A stretch of 6,610 nucleotides of DNA, from positions 1 to 6,610 of the forward strand of contig JALWEZ010000241.1 in the NCBI GenBank assembly GCA_027039165.1. Direction: 5' to 3'. The notes under the pieces are model-generated. The model was not told the origin of the DNA, did not search any database, and worked only from the letters and a program-made list of their open reading frames with translations. Below are positions 1 through 6,581 of this stretch, in pieces (the stretch's first letter is position 1; each line of letters opens with the position of its first letter). This DNA comes from Candidatus Moraniibacteriota bacterium. GTDB lineage: Bacteria > Patescibacteriota > Minisyncoccia > Moranbacterales > GCA-2747515. The position numbers and the translations under genes were made by a program.

Positions 1-48
1 CCAATCATCCATGGAGAAAGTATAGCATCAACAATAATCAAAAATTAA
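1..48 (+). CDS. Possible 3' end of an upstream gene (partial, 15 codons)
   Basis: The first reading frame is open from the window edge and ends at TAA (46-48). It gives a 15-residue tail, PIIHGESIASTIIKN. The residue mix looks like a protein C-terminus, and the other two forward frames give less protein-like peptides: one stops at 22-24, the other runs to 55-57. It is on the same strand as all other genes here. It is too short to assign a family, and chance openness cannot be excluded. No convincing terminator hairpin follows; the next 20 bases are simple A/T-rich sequence. Confidence 0.4.
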   Translation, partial: PIIHGESIASTIIKN

Positions 49-66
49 AAATTAATTAAATTTCTC

Positions 67-108
67 AAGTATGACATTTCTAAAGAAAATTTAAGTATGA
101 CATTTCTA
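67..108. repeat. Two direct copies of a 16-bp repeat, 26-bp period
   Basis: AAGTATGACATTTCTA occurs exactly at 67-82 and again at 93-108, with 10 unlike A/T-rich bases between. The period of 26 bp is about two and a half helical turns and is not a multiple of three, so the copies fall in different reading frames and would encode different peptides. They lie about 30-70 bases upstream of the first promoter candidate's -35 box. Possible roles are paired binding sites for a regulator, or a local tandem duplication that has decayed. The copies are seen directly; any function is inference. Confidence 0.7.
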
Positions 109-198
109 TTGGTAATTGACAGTTCAAAAGTTGGTATTGCAAATAAGTTTGTAGACAAGTATACTAGTAATAAGGATAATAGTTATTCATTAGACTAG
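97..198 (+). CDS. Doubtful 33-codon ORF upstream of the ATPase module
   Basis: An ATG at 97 opens a 33-residue frame ending at TAG (196-198), beginning MTFLLVIDSSKVGIANKF. The same frame is open back to base 49, directly after the TAA that ends the partial gene, so the open stretch is 49 codons. A run this long is uncommon in such A/T-rich sequence but can arise by chance. No ribosome binding site is visible, no family is recognised, and the frame overlaps both promoter candidates and the dyad. It may be a small peptide, decayed coding sequence past the upstream stop, or chance. I consider chance the most likely. Confidence 0.15.
   Translation: MTFLLVIDSSKVGIANKFVDKYTSNKDNSYSLD
137..165 (+). 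promoter_or_regulatory. Candidate sigma70-like promoter P1
   Basis: TTGCAA (137-142) and TATACT (160-165) are separated by exactly 17 bp. They match the consensus at 4/6 and 5/6 positions. Transcription would start near base 172, giving a leader of about 60 nt before the ATG at 233. A/T-rich DNA produces many chance -10 boxes, so the support is the combination of both boxes with ideal spacing ahead of the first full gene. Confidence 0.4.
152..180 (+). promoter_or_regulatory. Candidate sigma70-like promoter P2
   Basis: TAGACA (152-157) and GATAAT (175-180) are separated by 17 bp and each matches consensus at 5/6. This is the better match of the two overlapping candidates, shifted 15 bp downstream of P1. 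Transcription would start near base 187, leaving a leader of about 46 nt. Its -10 box lies inside the dyad at 163-199, so a protein bound there would block it. Probably only one of P1 and P2 is the main start. Confidence 0.45.
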
Positions 199-199
199 T
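163..199. promoter_or_regulatory. Two-part dyad over promoter P2 (possible operator)
   Basis: ACTAGT at 163-168 is mirrored by ACTAGT at 194-199. Inside lies a second inverted pair, GGATAA (174-179) and TTATTC (183-188), with one G-T mismatch and a TAG loop. Both pairs share the same centre, base 181, and are separated by unpaired 5-bp stretches on each side. The dyad covers the -10 box and likely start of P2, a usual place for a repressor site. It could also form a weak hairpin in a transcript from upstream. The symmetry is seen in the sequence; the operator role is inferred. Confidence 0.3.
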
Positions 200-232
200 T
201 TTCGTAACACTTTAAAATAAAATTATTTTTGT

Positions 233-1498
233 ATGATAGTTTTGAATTTTTTGGGTCAAATTTGGGATGCTTTTTCTTATGTTTGGTTTTTAATATTGCC
301 ATTTCTTCTTTACTATCTTTTTTCTACTCTATGGATTAGTTATGTAGCTGGGAAAGCTGGAAGTCAAATTGAGAATGTTGTATTGGAGATAATACCACCA
401 AGAGATATAGAGAAAAGTCCACAGATTATGGAGAAGTTTTTTGACGCTCTCTCAGCCACACATTCAGGTTCAAATGTGATGAAAAAATACATTAAAGGAT
501 ATGTGTTACCAACATTTAGTTTTGAGATAGTTGCATCTGAAGGAATGGTTCATTTTTATCTAGTAACTCCTGAAAATCTGAGATCTTTTGTTGAGTCAGC
601 TCTTTATGCTCAATATCCAGAAGTAGAAATTGTGGAAGTTGATGATTATGTTACTCAAGTACCAGCTGTCATCCCTAGTAAGGAATGGACTCTTTTTTCC
701 GCTGACATGGAAAAAGTAAAGCACGACGCATATCCTATAAAGACTTATAAAAATTTTAAAGAGGACATAACTGGAAAAATGATTGATCCATTGGGTTCGC
801 TTATGGAAACTATGGGAGCTGTTGGATCTAATCAATTTATATGGTTACAGTATATTATAGAGCCTGTTAGTCCTGCTTGGGCTGATACTGAAGGCAAAAG
901 TGCTGTAAATGCGTTCATTGGGCGTAAGTCACCTGCAAAAAAATCATCAATGTTATCTAGTTTTTTTAAGGACTTGTTGGATATTTTGAAATCAATTCCT
1001 GCAGGATTATTAGGTGCTCCTTTAACTTCTAGTAGTTCTGAAAGTGATAGTGGCAGTGATGATGTAGAGGCAAAACTTACGCCAGGAGAAAAGAAAACAT
1101 TGACAGCTTTGGAGGAAAATATAGCTAAATCAATATTTGAAACAAAAATGCGTCTTATGATACTGGGAAAAAAAGATGGTTTTTCAAAGGTTCATTTTGG
1201 TTCAACTGTGGGATCAACTATCAAACAATTTGCAGATAATCATTTAAATTCTCTCAAACCACATGCTTTATCAAAGACTGATGTTGACTATGTTTTCAAA
1301 AAAAGAATTTCTGAGTCACGTATGAGAAAGCAATTAATAAGATATCGTGATAGGGATAATAGTGGAGCAACGTTTAAATTTAGCAGTGAGGAATTAGCGA
1401 CAGTTTTTCATATGCCAGATATGAGTGTAGTTTCTCCAAGTGTAAGATTTGTTGACTCACGTAAGTCTGGAGCTCCATCAAATTTGCCGTTTATGTAA
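233..1498 (+). CDS. Membrane-anchored partner of the VirD4-like ATPase
   Basis: This 421-aa protein begins with one hydrophobic segment (about residues 14-38, rich in F, L, Y and W) followed by K41, which suggests that the rest faces the cytoplasm. A first folded region (about 45-260) contains the stretch EIIPPRDIEKSPQIMEKFF and a VESALYAQYPEVEI-like motif. An acidic serine linker (266-277) leads to a second region (about 280-421) with SSEELATVFHMPDMS and the ending GAPSNLP. From memory, these motifs occur in proteins encoded beside, or fused to the front of, VirD4/TraG-type ATPases in Patescibacteria and other bacteria; no domain search was possible. The ATPase gene starts 52 nt downstream, probably in the same operon. 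The likely role is to hold the soluble ATPase at the membrane and perhaps contact substrate or channel. No enzyme motif is visible. The start at 233 is chosen because the membrane segment follows directly; no Shine-Dalgarno precedes it. Existence is near certain; function is moderately supported. Confidence 0.9.
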   Translation: MIVLNFLGQIWDAFSYVWFLILPFLLYYLFSTLWISYVAGKAGSQIENVVLEIIPPRDIEKSPQIMEKFFDALSATHSGSNVMKKYIKGYVLPTFSFEIVASEGMVHFYLVTPENLRSFVESALYAQYPEVEIVEVDDYVTQVPAVIPSKEWTLFSADMEKVKHDAYPIKTYKNFKEDITGKMIDPLGSLMETMGAVGSNQFIWLQYIIEPVSPAWADTEGKSAVNAFIGRKSPAKKSSMLSSFFKDLLDILKSIPAGLLGAPLTSSSSESDSGSDDVEAKLTPGEKKTLTALEENIAKSIFETKMRLMILGKKDGFSKVHFGSTVGSTIKQFADNHLNSLKPHALSKTDVDYVFKKRISESRMRKQLIRYRDRDNSGATFKFSSEELATVFHMPDMSVVSPSVRFVDSRKSGAPSNLPFM

Positions 1499-1550
1499 GT
1501 AAGAATTTGCTCAAAATAGAAATAAATAATTCAAAATAATAAAATAACTT

Positions 1551-3335
1551 ATGAATGAGAATGTTATAACACCATTTGCAAAAACTAGTTTTAGGAATAA
1601 AGAAACGGTTTTTGGCATAAAGACTGATGACAGAAGGCGTCATATGTATGTTATAGGTAAAACTGGAATGGGAAAAACAAATTTATTGGAAAATCTAGCT
1701 ATTAATGATATACGAAATGGGCATGGAATTTGTTTTATAGATCCTCATGGTGACACAGCAGAAAAATTAATTTCAATGATCCCTCCATCACGAGTCGATG
1801 ACGTTGTTTATTTTAATCCAGGAGATCAAGATTATCCTATAGCTTTTAATATTTTGGAAAAAGTAGAAGCAAAATACAGACCATTGGTTACATCTGGAGT
1901 TATTGGAGTTTTTCAGAAATTATGGGCTGATTCATGGGGACCAAGGTTGGAATATATTCTTAGAAATGCAATACTTGCTCTTTTGGAATATCCAGATAGT
2001 ACATTGCTAGGTGTTATGAAAATATTAATAGATAAAAAATATGCGGCAGACGTTGCGAGTAAAGTAACTGATCCAATTGTTAAGTCTTTTTGGACAGATG
2101 AATTTACAAAGTGGAATGATAGAGTCTTACAAGAAGTTGTTTCTCCAATTCAAAACAAGGTTGGACAATTTCTCACAAGTCCTCTTATAAGAAATGTTAT
2201 AGGACAAAAAGCATCATCTTTTAATGTTAGAGAAATAATGGATGGCCAGAAAATACTTATAATGAACCTTGCTAAAGGTAGAATTGGAGAAGACAATGCT
2301 TCTCTTTTGGGAGCTATGATGATAACAAAAATTCAACTAGCAGCTATGGGTAGAGTAGATATACCAAATCAAGATGATAGAAAAGATTTTTATTTATATG
2401 TTGATGAGTTTCAAAACTTTGCAACTTCGTCATTTGCAAATATTTTGTCTGAAGCTCGTAAATATAGATTAAATTTGATACTTGCAAATCAATACATGGC
2501 CCAACTTCAAGACGAGGTTAGGGAAGCTGTTTTTGGAAATGCTGGAACACTTATTTCTTTTCGAATTGGTGCAGCTGATGCAGAAGTTATGGAAAAAGAA
2601 TTTGAGCCAGTTTTTAGTATGAATGATATAGTAAATATCCCGAAATTTAATATTTATTTAAAACTAATGATAGATGGAATTGCTGGAGATGCTTTTAGCG
2701 CAACTGTACTTCCTCCTATAGAAATAATTCACGCTGATAGTACAGAAGCTGTTGTGATGGCTAGTAGACAAAAATTTGCACAAAAACTGGAGGATGTTGA
2801 AGCAGAAATTGCACAATCAAATAAAAATAGTAATTCTAATAATAATTCATTTGCCAAACAAAGTAGTAATGATTTTGAAAAATCACAACCACCAAAGGAA
2901 ATGTTTGATGCTACTTGTGCTATGTGTGAAGATAATATAAAAGTTCCATTTAAACCTGATGGAGTAAGGAAGGTTTTTTGTAAAGATTGTTTGAAGTTAC
3001 ATCAAAAAAAAGCAGCTTCTATAGAAAATTTCAATAAAGTAGAAAAAAAACACAAACAAAAGATAGAAAACTCCAAAAAGAAAGAAGTTAATAAAAAAAC
3101 TAAAAAAGAGACTTACGAAGAAAAAGAAATAAGTAATGTTTACGCTCCGACAAAGTCTATGAAACTTTCAAAGATAATGAATATTGAACCAAAAAAATTC
3201 AACAGAAGTAGTGTAGCTAAAACAAATAATAAAATTTCTAAAAAAACTAAATATAAAGAAAAGGAAGAAAATGTGGTAATTACAGGAAACAGTATTCAAG
3301 ACATGATAAAAAATGCACAAAATAATAAAAATTAG
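1551..3335 (+). CDS. VirD4/TraG-type T4SS ATPase with zinc motif and basic tail
   Basis: This 594-aa protein is a P-loop ATPase of the VirD4/TraG coupling-protein superfamily, the ring motors that feed DNA or protein into type IV secretion channels. It shows DRRRH just before Walker A GKTGMGKT (36-43), a DPHGD motif (64-68), Walker B FYLYVDEF (280-287, D285 and E286), and ANQY (312-315), followed by a TraG/TraD-like C-terminal part ending near residue 390. Unlike classical VirD4 it has no N-terminal membrane segment: the ATPase fold starts almost at once. After a coiled-coil-like stretch and an Asn/Ser linker (about 423-442) comes a zinc motif of the CxxC-x17-CxxC type (C456, C459, C477, C480). 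A Lys-rich, probably disordered tail of about 110 residues follows and may bind nucleic acid. The membrane partner is encoded 52 nt upstream. No Shine-Dalgarno precedes the ATG. Superfamily assignment is firm; the transported substrate is unknown, and no relaxase or channel gene is in view. Confidence 0.93.
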   Translation: MNENVITPFAKTSFRNKETVFGIKTDDRRRHMYVIGKTGMGKTNLLENLAINDIRNGHGICFIDPHGDTAEKLISMIPPSRVDDVVYFNPGDQDYPIAFNILEKVEAKYRPLVTSGVIGVFQKLWADSWGPRLEYILRNAILALLEYPDSTLLGVMKILIDKKYAADVASKVTDPIVKSFWTDEFTKWNDRVLQEVVSPIQNKVGQFLTSPLIRNVIGQKASSFNVREIMDGQKILIMNLAKGRIGEDNASLLGAMMITKIQLAAMGRVDIPNQDDRKDFYLYVDEFQNFATSSFANILSEARKYRLNLILANQYMAQLQDEVREAVFGNAGTLISFRIGAADAEVMEKEFEPVFSMNDIVNIPKFNIYLKLMIDGIAGDAFSATVLPPIEIIHADSTEAVVMASRQKFAQKLEDVEAEIAQSNKNSNSNNNSFAKQSSNDFEKSQPPKEMFDATCAMCEDNIKVPFKPDGVRKVFCKDCLKLHQKKAASIENFNKVEKKHKQKIENSKKKEVNKKTKKETYEEKEISNVYAPTKSMKLSKIMNIEPKKFNRSSVAKTNNKISKKTKYKEKEENVVITGNSIQDMIKNAQNNKN

Positions 3336-3354
3336 ACTAATCATTATTATTTTG

Positions 3355-3375
3355 CTAAACTTAATATTAAGTTAG
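3355..3375. promoter_or_regulatory. Palindrome in the gap before secA
   Basis: Bases 3358-3373 form a perfect 16-bp palindrome, AACTTAATATTAAGTT. Skipping A3357 extends the arms by two further pairs (C3355-G3375 and T3356-A3374). It lies 27-42 bases before the secA ATG, in the 64-nt gap. As RNA it would be a weak A/U-rich hairpin and no run of U follows, so a terminator is unlikely. A dimeric regulator site for secA is possible. No promoter with good spacing was found in the gap, so secA may be read from upstream. Palindromes of this kind also arise by chance in A/T-rich DNA. Confidence 0.35.
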
Positions 3376-3399
3376 AAAGTTTAAATTAAAAGTAGATAT

Positions 3400-6042
3400 A
3401 TGAAAAGGATTTTTGGTAAATTATTTGGTTCAAATGAAAGTAGGATTAAGAAGTTGCAACCACTAGTTAATGAAATAGGTCAATTAGAGCCTGAAATGAA
3501 GAAATTAACAGACGAACAGATATTAGAAAAAACACAGTCGTTTAAGGAAAAAATAAAAGATGGTGAAAGTATAGAAAATTTTTTACCGGAGGCATTTGCC
3601 TTAGTGAGGGAAGTTACATTTAGATTACATGGAATAAGGTTGCATGATAGTCAGATGTTTGGTGGAATTGCTCTTCATCAAGGAAAAATTGCAGAAATGA
3701 AAACTGGAGAAGGAAAAACTCATGCTTCACTGTTACCTGGATATTTAAATGGATTAACTGGAAAGGGAGTGCATATTGTTACAGTAAATGATTATTTAGC
3801 AAGAAGGGACTGTAATTGGATGGGCGCAATATACAATAAACTTGGTTTAACAACGTCTTGTATTACAAATCAAGGAGGATTTATGTATGAGGCAAATAAT
3901 GTAGATAAAAATGAAGTTGATATAGAAGAGGAGAACTTAATAGCGGTTGATAAAAAAGAGGCTTATGATGCAGATATAACTTATGGAACCAATAATGAGT
4001 TTGGTTTTGATTATTTGCGTGATAATATGGCGCCTTCCATAGATGCTATGGTTCAAAGAAAACAGCATTATGCAATTGTTGATGAAGTTGATTCAATTCT
4101 TATAGATGAAGCTCGTACACCTCTTATAATTTCAGCGCCAGATGAAGAGTCTGGAGATCTTTATAAAAGATTTGCAGGTCTTGTGCGAAATCTAAAAGAA
4201 GAGGAGCATTATACAGTAGATTTAAAAGAAAAGACAGTAGCACTTACAGACGAAGGAATTTCAGAAATAGAAAGACTTTTGGATATATCAAATATTTATG
4301 ACGAAGGAAAAGATCAATATGTGCATCACCTTGAGCAATCCCTAAAAGCTCAAGTTATTTTTGAAAAAGATAAGGATTATATGGTAAAGGGCGGACAAGT
4401 ATTAATAGTTGATGAATTCACAGGAAGAGCAATGGATGGTAGAAGATACAGCGATGGACTTCATCAAGCACTTGAAGCAAAAGAAGGAGTTACAATTCAA
4501 AGAGAATCCAGAACTCTTGCAACAATTACATTTCAAAATTATTTTAGAATGTATGAAAAGATTGCTGGTATGACTGGTACAGCATCTACAAGCGCAGAAG
4601 AATTTGAAAAAGTCTATAAGTTAGATGTTTTGGAGATACCTACAAACAAACCAGTAATTCGTGAGGATTTGCCAGATGTTGTATATAAGACAGAAAAAGG
4701 AAAATTTAAAGCCATAACCCAAAAAATTGAACAGTTACACAAAAAAGGTCAACCAATATTATTAGGTACTGTAGCGATAGAAACTTCAGAAGCTTTAAGT
4801 AAAGCATTGGAACAAAGAAAAATATCTCATAGTGTATTAAATGCTAAATTCCATGAAAAAGAAGCAGAAATAATTGCAAATGCTGGTAAAAAAGGAGCTG
4901 TGACAATAGCCACAAACATGGCAGGTCGTGGAACTGATATTAAACTTGGCGAGGGAGTAAATGAACTCGGGGGACTTTATGTAATAGGAACAGAAAGACA
5001 TGATGCACGTAGAATAGATAATCAATTAAGAGGTAGGAGTGGTCGTCAGGGAGATAATGGTACTACTCAATTTTATATATCTCTTGATGATGAATTATTT
5101 AAAAGATTTGGAGGAGATAAACTTGTTAATGTGATGAATAGATTAGGATTACCAGAAGATCAACCAATTCAAAATAAAATTATTTCAAAGCAAATTGAAA
5201 ATGCTCAAAGTAAAATTGAGGGATTTAATTTTGATATGCGTAAACATGTTTTAGAATATGATGATGTAATAAATAAACAACGTGAAGCAATTTACAAGAG
5301 ACGAAGGGAAGTGCTTAAATCAGATGATGTAAGTGGGGAAATTCTAGAAATGCTTAGACAACAGGCACAAGAAATAACTTCTAGACATGCTGTGGCTGGA
5401 CAATATCATTGGAATACAGATGAGCTTGTATCTGAAATTAAGGAAATTTTTCCAGTGGATGATAAGATAAAACTAAAAATTGAAGATATAATAAAAAATC
5501 CAAAAAGCGGAGAAAAAGAAACAGTTGGTACCATAATAGATTTCATTTTTGGAGAAGCAAAGATAGCTTACAATAAAAAAGAAACAGAACTTGGAGAGAG
5601 TCAGATGAGGCAAATTGAAAAAGCAGTATTACTTGAAAATATTGATAAAAATTGGATGAATCATATAGATTCTATAGATCATCTTAGGAAAGGAATTGGG
5701 CTTAGGGGATATGCTCAAAGAGATCCACTTATAGAGTTTAAAAAAGAATCGTTTGAGTTATTTGCTGGACTTATGAATGTTATAAGGCATAAAACTCTTT
5801 CTACTATATTCAAAATAGAAGGAATGTACTCAAATGCGATGAATGAAGTTAATATAGCTCCAGAAGATTTGTTATTTGGAAATAATGATTTGGAATTTTC
5901 TGTGGAAGATGATAATTCTTCAAAACAAGAAAACAAAGGCTTTCAAAAACCAGTTAGCTCAAGTAAAACAGTTGGTCGAAATGATAAATGTCCTTGTGGT
6001 TCAGGAAAAAAATACAAAAGATGTTGTGGAAAACTTAAGTAA
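3400..6042 (+). CDS. secA: Protein translocase subunit SecA
   Basis: SecA is the cytoplasmic and membrane-peripheral ATPase that pushes unfolded preproteins through SecYEG. This 880-aa copy is full length. The first nucleotide-binding domain has MKTGEGKT (100-107) and DEVDSILIDEARTPLIIS (from D228). The preprotein cross-linking domain follows (about 235-375), then EFTGRAMDGRRYSDG (339-353) and AGMTGTAS (389-396). The second nucleotide-binding domain carries TNMAGRGTDIKLG (from about 506) and LRGRSGRQGD (543-552). The helical scaffold and wing region includes WMNHID (752-757) and LRGYAQRDPL. A variable linker leads to a C-terminal zinc motif, CxCx8CC (C864, C866, C875, C876), which in other bacteria binds SecB or the ribosome. 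All key ATPase residues are present. An acidic insertion (about 157-184) sits in the first domain before KEAYDADITYGTNNEFGFDYLRDN. No secM-like gene precedes it; the upstream gene is the secretion ATPase. No Shine-Dalgarno is seen before the ATG. Identity is certain. Confidence 0.99.
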   Translation: MKRIFGKLFGSNESRIKKLQPLVNEIGQLEPEMKKLTDEQILEKTQSFKEKIKDGESIENFLPEAFALVREVTFRLHGIRLHDSQMFGGIALHQGKIAEMKTGEGKTHASLLPGYLNGLTGKGVHIVTVNDYLARRDCNWMGAIYNKLGLTTSCITNQGGFMYEANNVDKNEVDIEEENLIAVDKKEAYDADITYGTNNEFGFDYLRDNMAPSIDAMVQRKQHYAIVDEVDSILIDEARTPLIISAPDEESGDLYKRFAGLVRNLKEEEHYTVDLKEKTVALTDEGISEIERLLDISNIYDEGKDQYVHHLEQSLKAQVIFEKDKDYMVKGGQVLIVDEFTGRAMDGRRYSDGLHQALEAKEGVTIQRESRTLATITFQNYFRMYEKIAGMTGTASTSAEEFEKVYKLDVLEIPTNKPVIREDLPDVVYKTEKGKFKAITQKIEQLHKKGQPILLGTVAIETSEALSKALEQRKISHSVLNAKFHEKEAEIIANAGKKGAVTIATNMAGRGTDIKLGEGVNELGGLYVIGTERHDARRIDNQLRGRSGRQGDNGTTQFYISLDDELFKRFGGDKLVNVMNRLGLPEDQPIQNKIISKQIENAQSKIEGFNFDMRKHVLEYDDVINKQREAIYKRRREVLKSDDVSGEILEMLRQQAQEITSRHAVAGQYHWNTDELVSEIKEIFPVDDKIKLKIEDIIKNPKSGEKETVGTIIDFIFGEAKIAYNKKETELGESQMRQIEKAVLLENIDKNWMNHIDSIDHLRKGIGLRGYAQRDPLIEFKKESFELFAGLMNVIRHKTLSTIFKIEGMYSNAMNEVNIAPEDLLFGNNDLEFSVEDDNSSKQENKGFQKPVSSSKTVGRNDKCPCGSGKKYKRCCGKLK

Positions 6043-6068
6043 GAAAGAAAAAATACTTTAAAATAGAT

Positions 6069-6581
6069 ATGAATAAACATATAAAAAATATTTCTAAGCA
6101 ATTTCCGCAAGTTATAGCACCATATTGTTTGGCACTAGAAAAATCTGTAGGAGCTATTATTTTTCATAGGAAGGATAATGAGGTGAAATTTTTGCTTATA
6201 CAGTATCCGCATGGACATTGGGAATTTGCTAGGGGACATGTAGAAGAAAATGAAACAGAATTAGATACTATGTACCGAGAAATTGAAGAAGAAACTGGAC
6301 TTAAAAAAGAGTCATTGACTAAAATTAAAGATTTTAGAGAAAAAATAAAATTTTCTTATATAGCAAAAGGCAATGAACGAGAAGAAAGAAGGAAGGAAAA
6401 GAGGTGTTTAGCTATAAGGAAAACAGTCGTATTCTATTTGGTAGAAAGTAAGAAAGATGAAATTATACTATCACATGAACATACAAATTTTGAATGGGTT
6501 TCTGGAAAGGAAGCAATGAAAAGACTTACTTTTGATAATTCAAAACGTATTATGAAAATTGCGATAGATAAAATATCATAA
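6069..6581 (+). CDS. Nudix hydrolase, Ap4A-hydrolase-like
   Basis: This 170-aa protein has a complete Nudix box, GX5EX7REUXEEXGU, running from G56 to L78 with the metal-binding REIEEETGL at 70-78. Before it, SVGAIIF and HWEFARGH (50-57) match the region that in diadenosine tetraphosphate hydrolases reads roughly WxFPKGH; here Pro-Lys is replaced by Ala-Arg. Near the C-terminus, EHTNFEWV and LTFDNSKRIM (153-162) resemble the closing motif of the NUDT2-like asymmetrical Ap4A hydrolase group. The likely reaction is hydrolysis of Ap4A to ATP and AMP, a cytoplasmic clean-up role; other nucleotide substrates are possible. A highly charged stretch (100-112) is probably a loop. The gene starts 26 nt after secA, so the two are probably co-transcribed, but no functional link is implied. 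No Shine-Dalgarno is visible. The Nudix call is certain; the Ap4A specificity is likely but unproven. The remaining 29 bases of the window contain no clear terminator. Confidence 0.95.
   Translation: MNKHIKNISKQFPQVIAPYCLALEKSVGAIIFHRKDNEVKFLLIQYPHGHWEFARGHVEENETELDTMYREIEEETGLKKESLTKIKDFREKIKFSYIAKGNEREERRKEKRCLAIRKTVVFYLVESKKDEIILSHEHTNFEWVSGKEAMKRLTFDNSKRIMKIAIDKIS

Noticed and set aside
67..108. Remnant of a CRISPR array
   Set aside because: There are only two 16-bp copies with a 10-bp gap, too short for repeats and spacers, and no cas gene is nearby.
596..835. 79-codon open frame on the - strand
   Set aside because: It lies wholly inside the membrane-partner gene, with no recognisable domain and no own signals; it is a shadow of the + strand gene.
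1511..1538. TCAAAATA repeated with 20-bp period in the gap between the first two genes
   Set aside because: It is eight A/T-rich bases in a low-complexity gap, easily explained by composition.
3355..3375. Rho-independent terminator after the ATPase gene
   Set aside because: The stem is A/T-rich and no T-run follows on either strand.
4837..5025. 62-codon open frame on the - strand
   Set aside because: It is antisense to the highly conserved second ATP-binding region of SecA and has a Cys/Tyr/Phe-rich, non-protein-like composition.
5715..5936. 73-codon open frame on the - strand
   Set aside because: It is antisense to the SecA wing and linker region and shows no family features.
5876..6061. 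61-codon open frame on the + strand, out of frame with secA
   Set aside because: It overlaps the SecA tail, whose zinc motif CxCx8CC is unmistakable in the other frame.
233..6581. Alternative genetic code with UGA as Gly or Trp
   Set aside because: All four genes read full length with no in-frame TGA, Trp is TGG and Gly uses GGN, so the standard code suffices.
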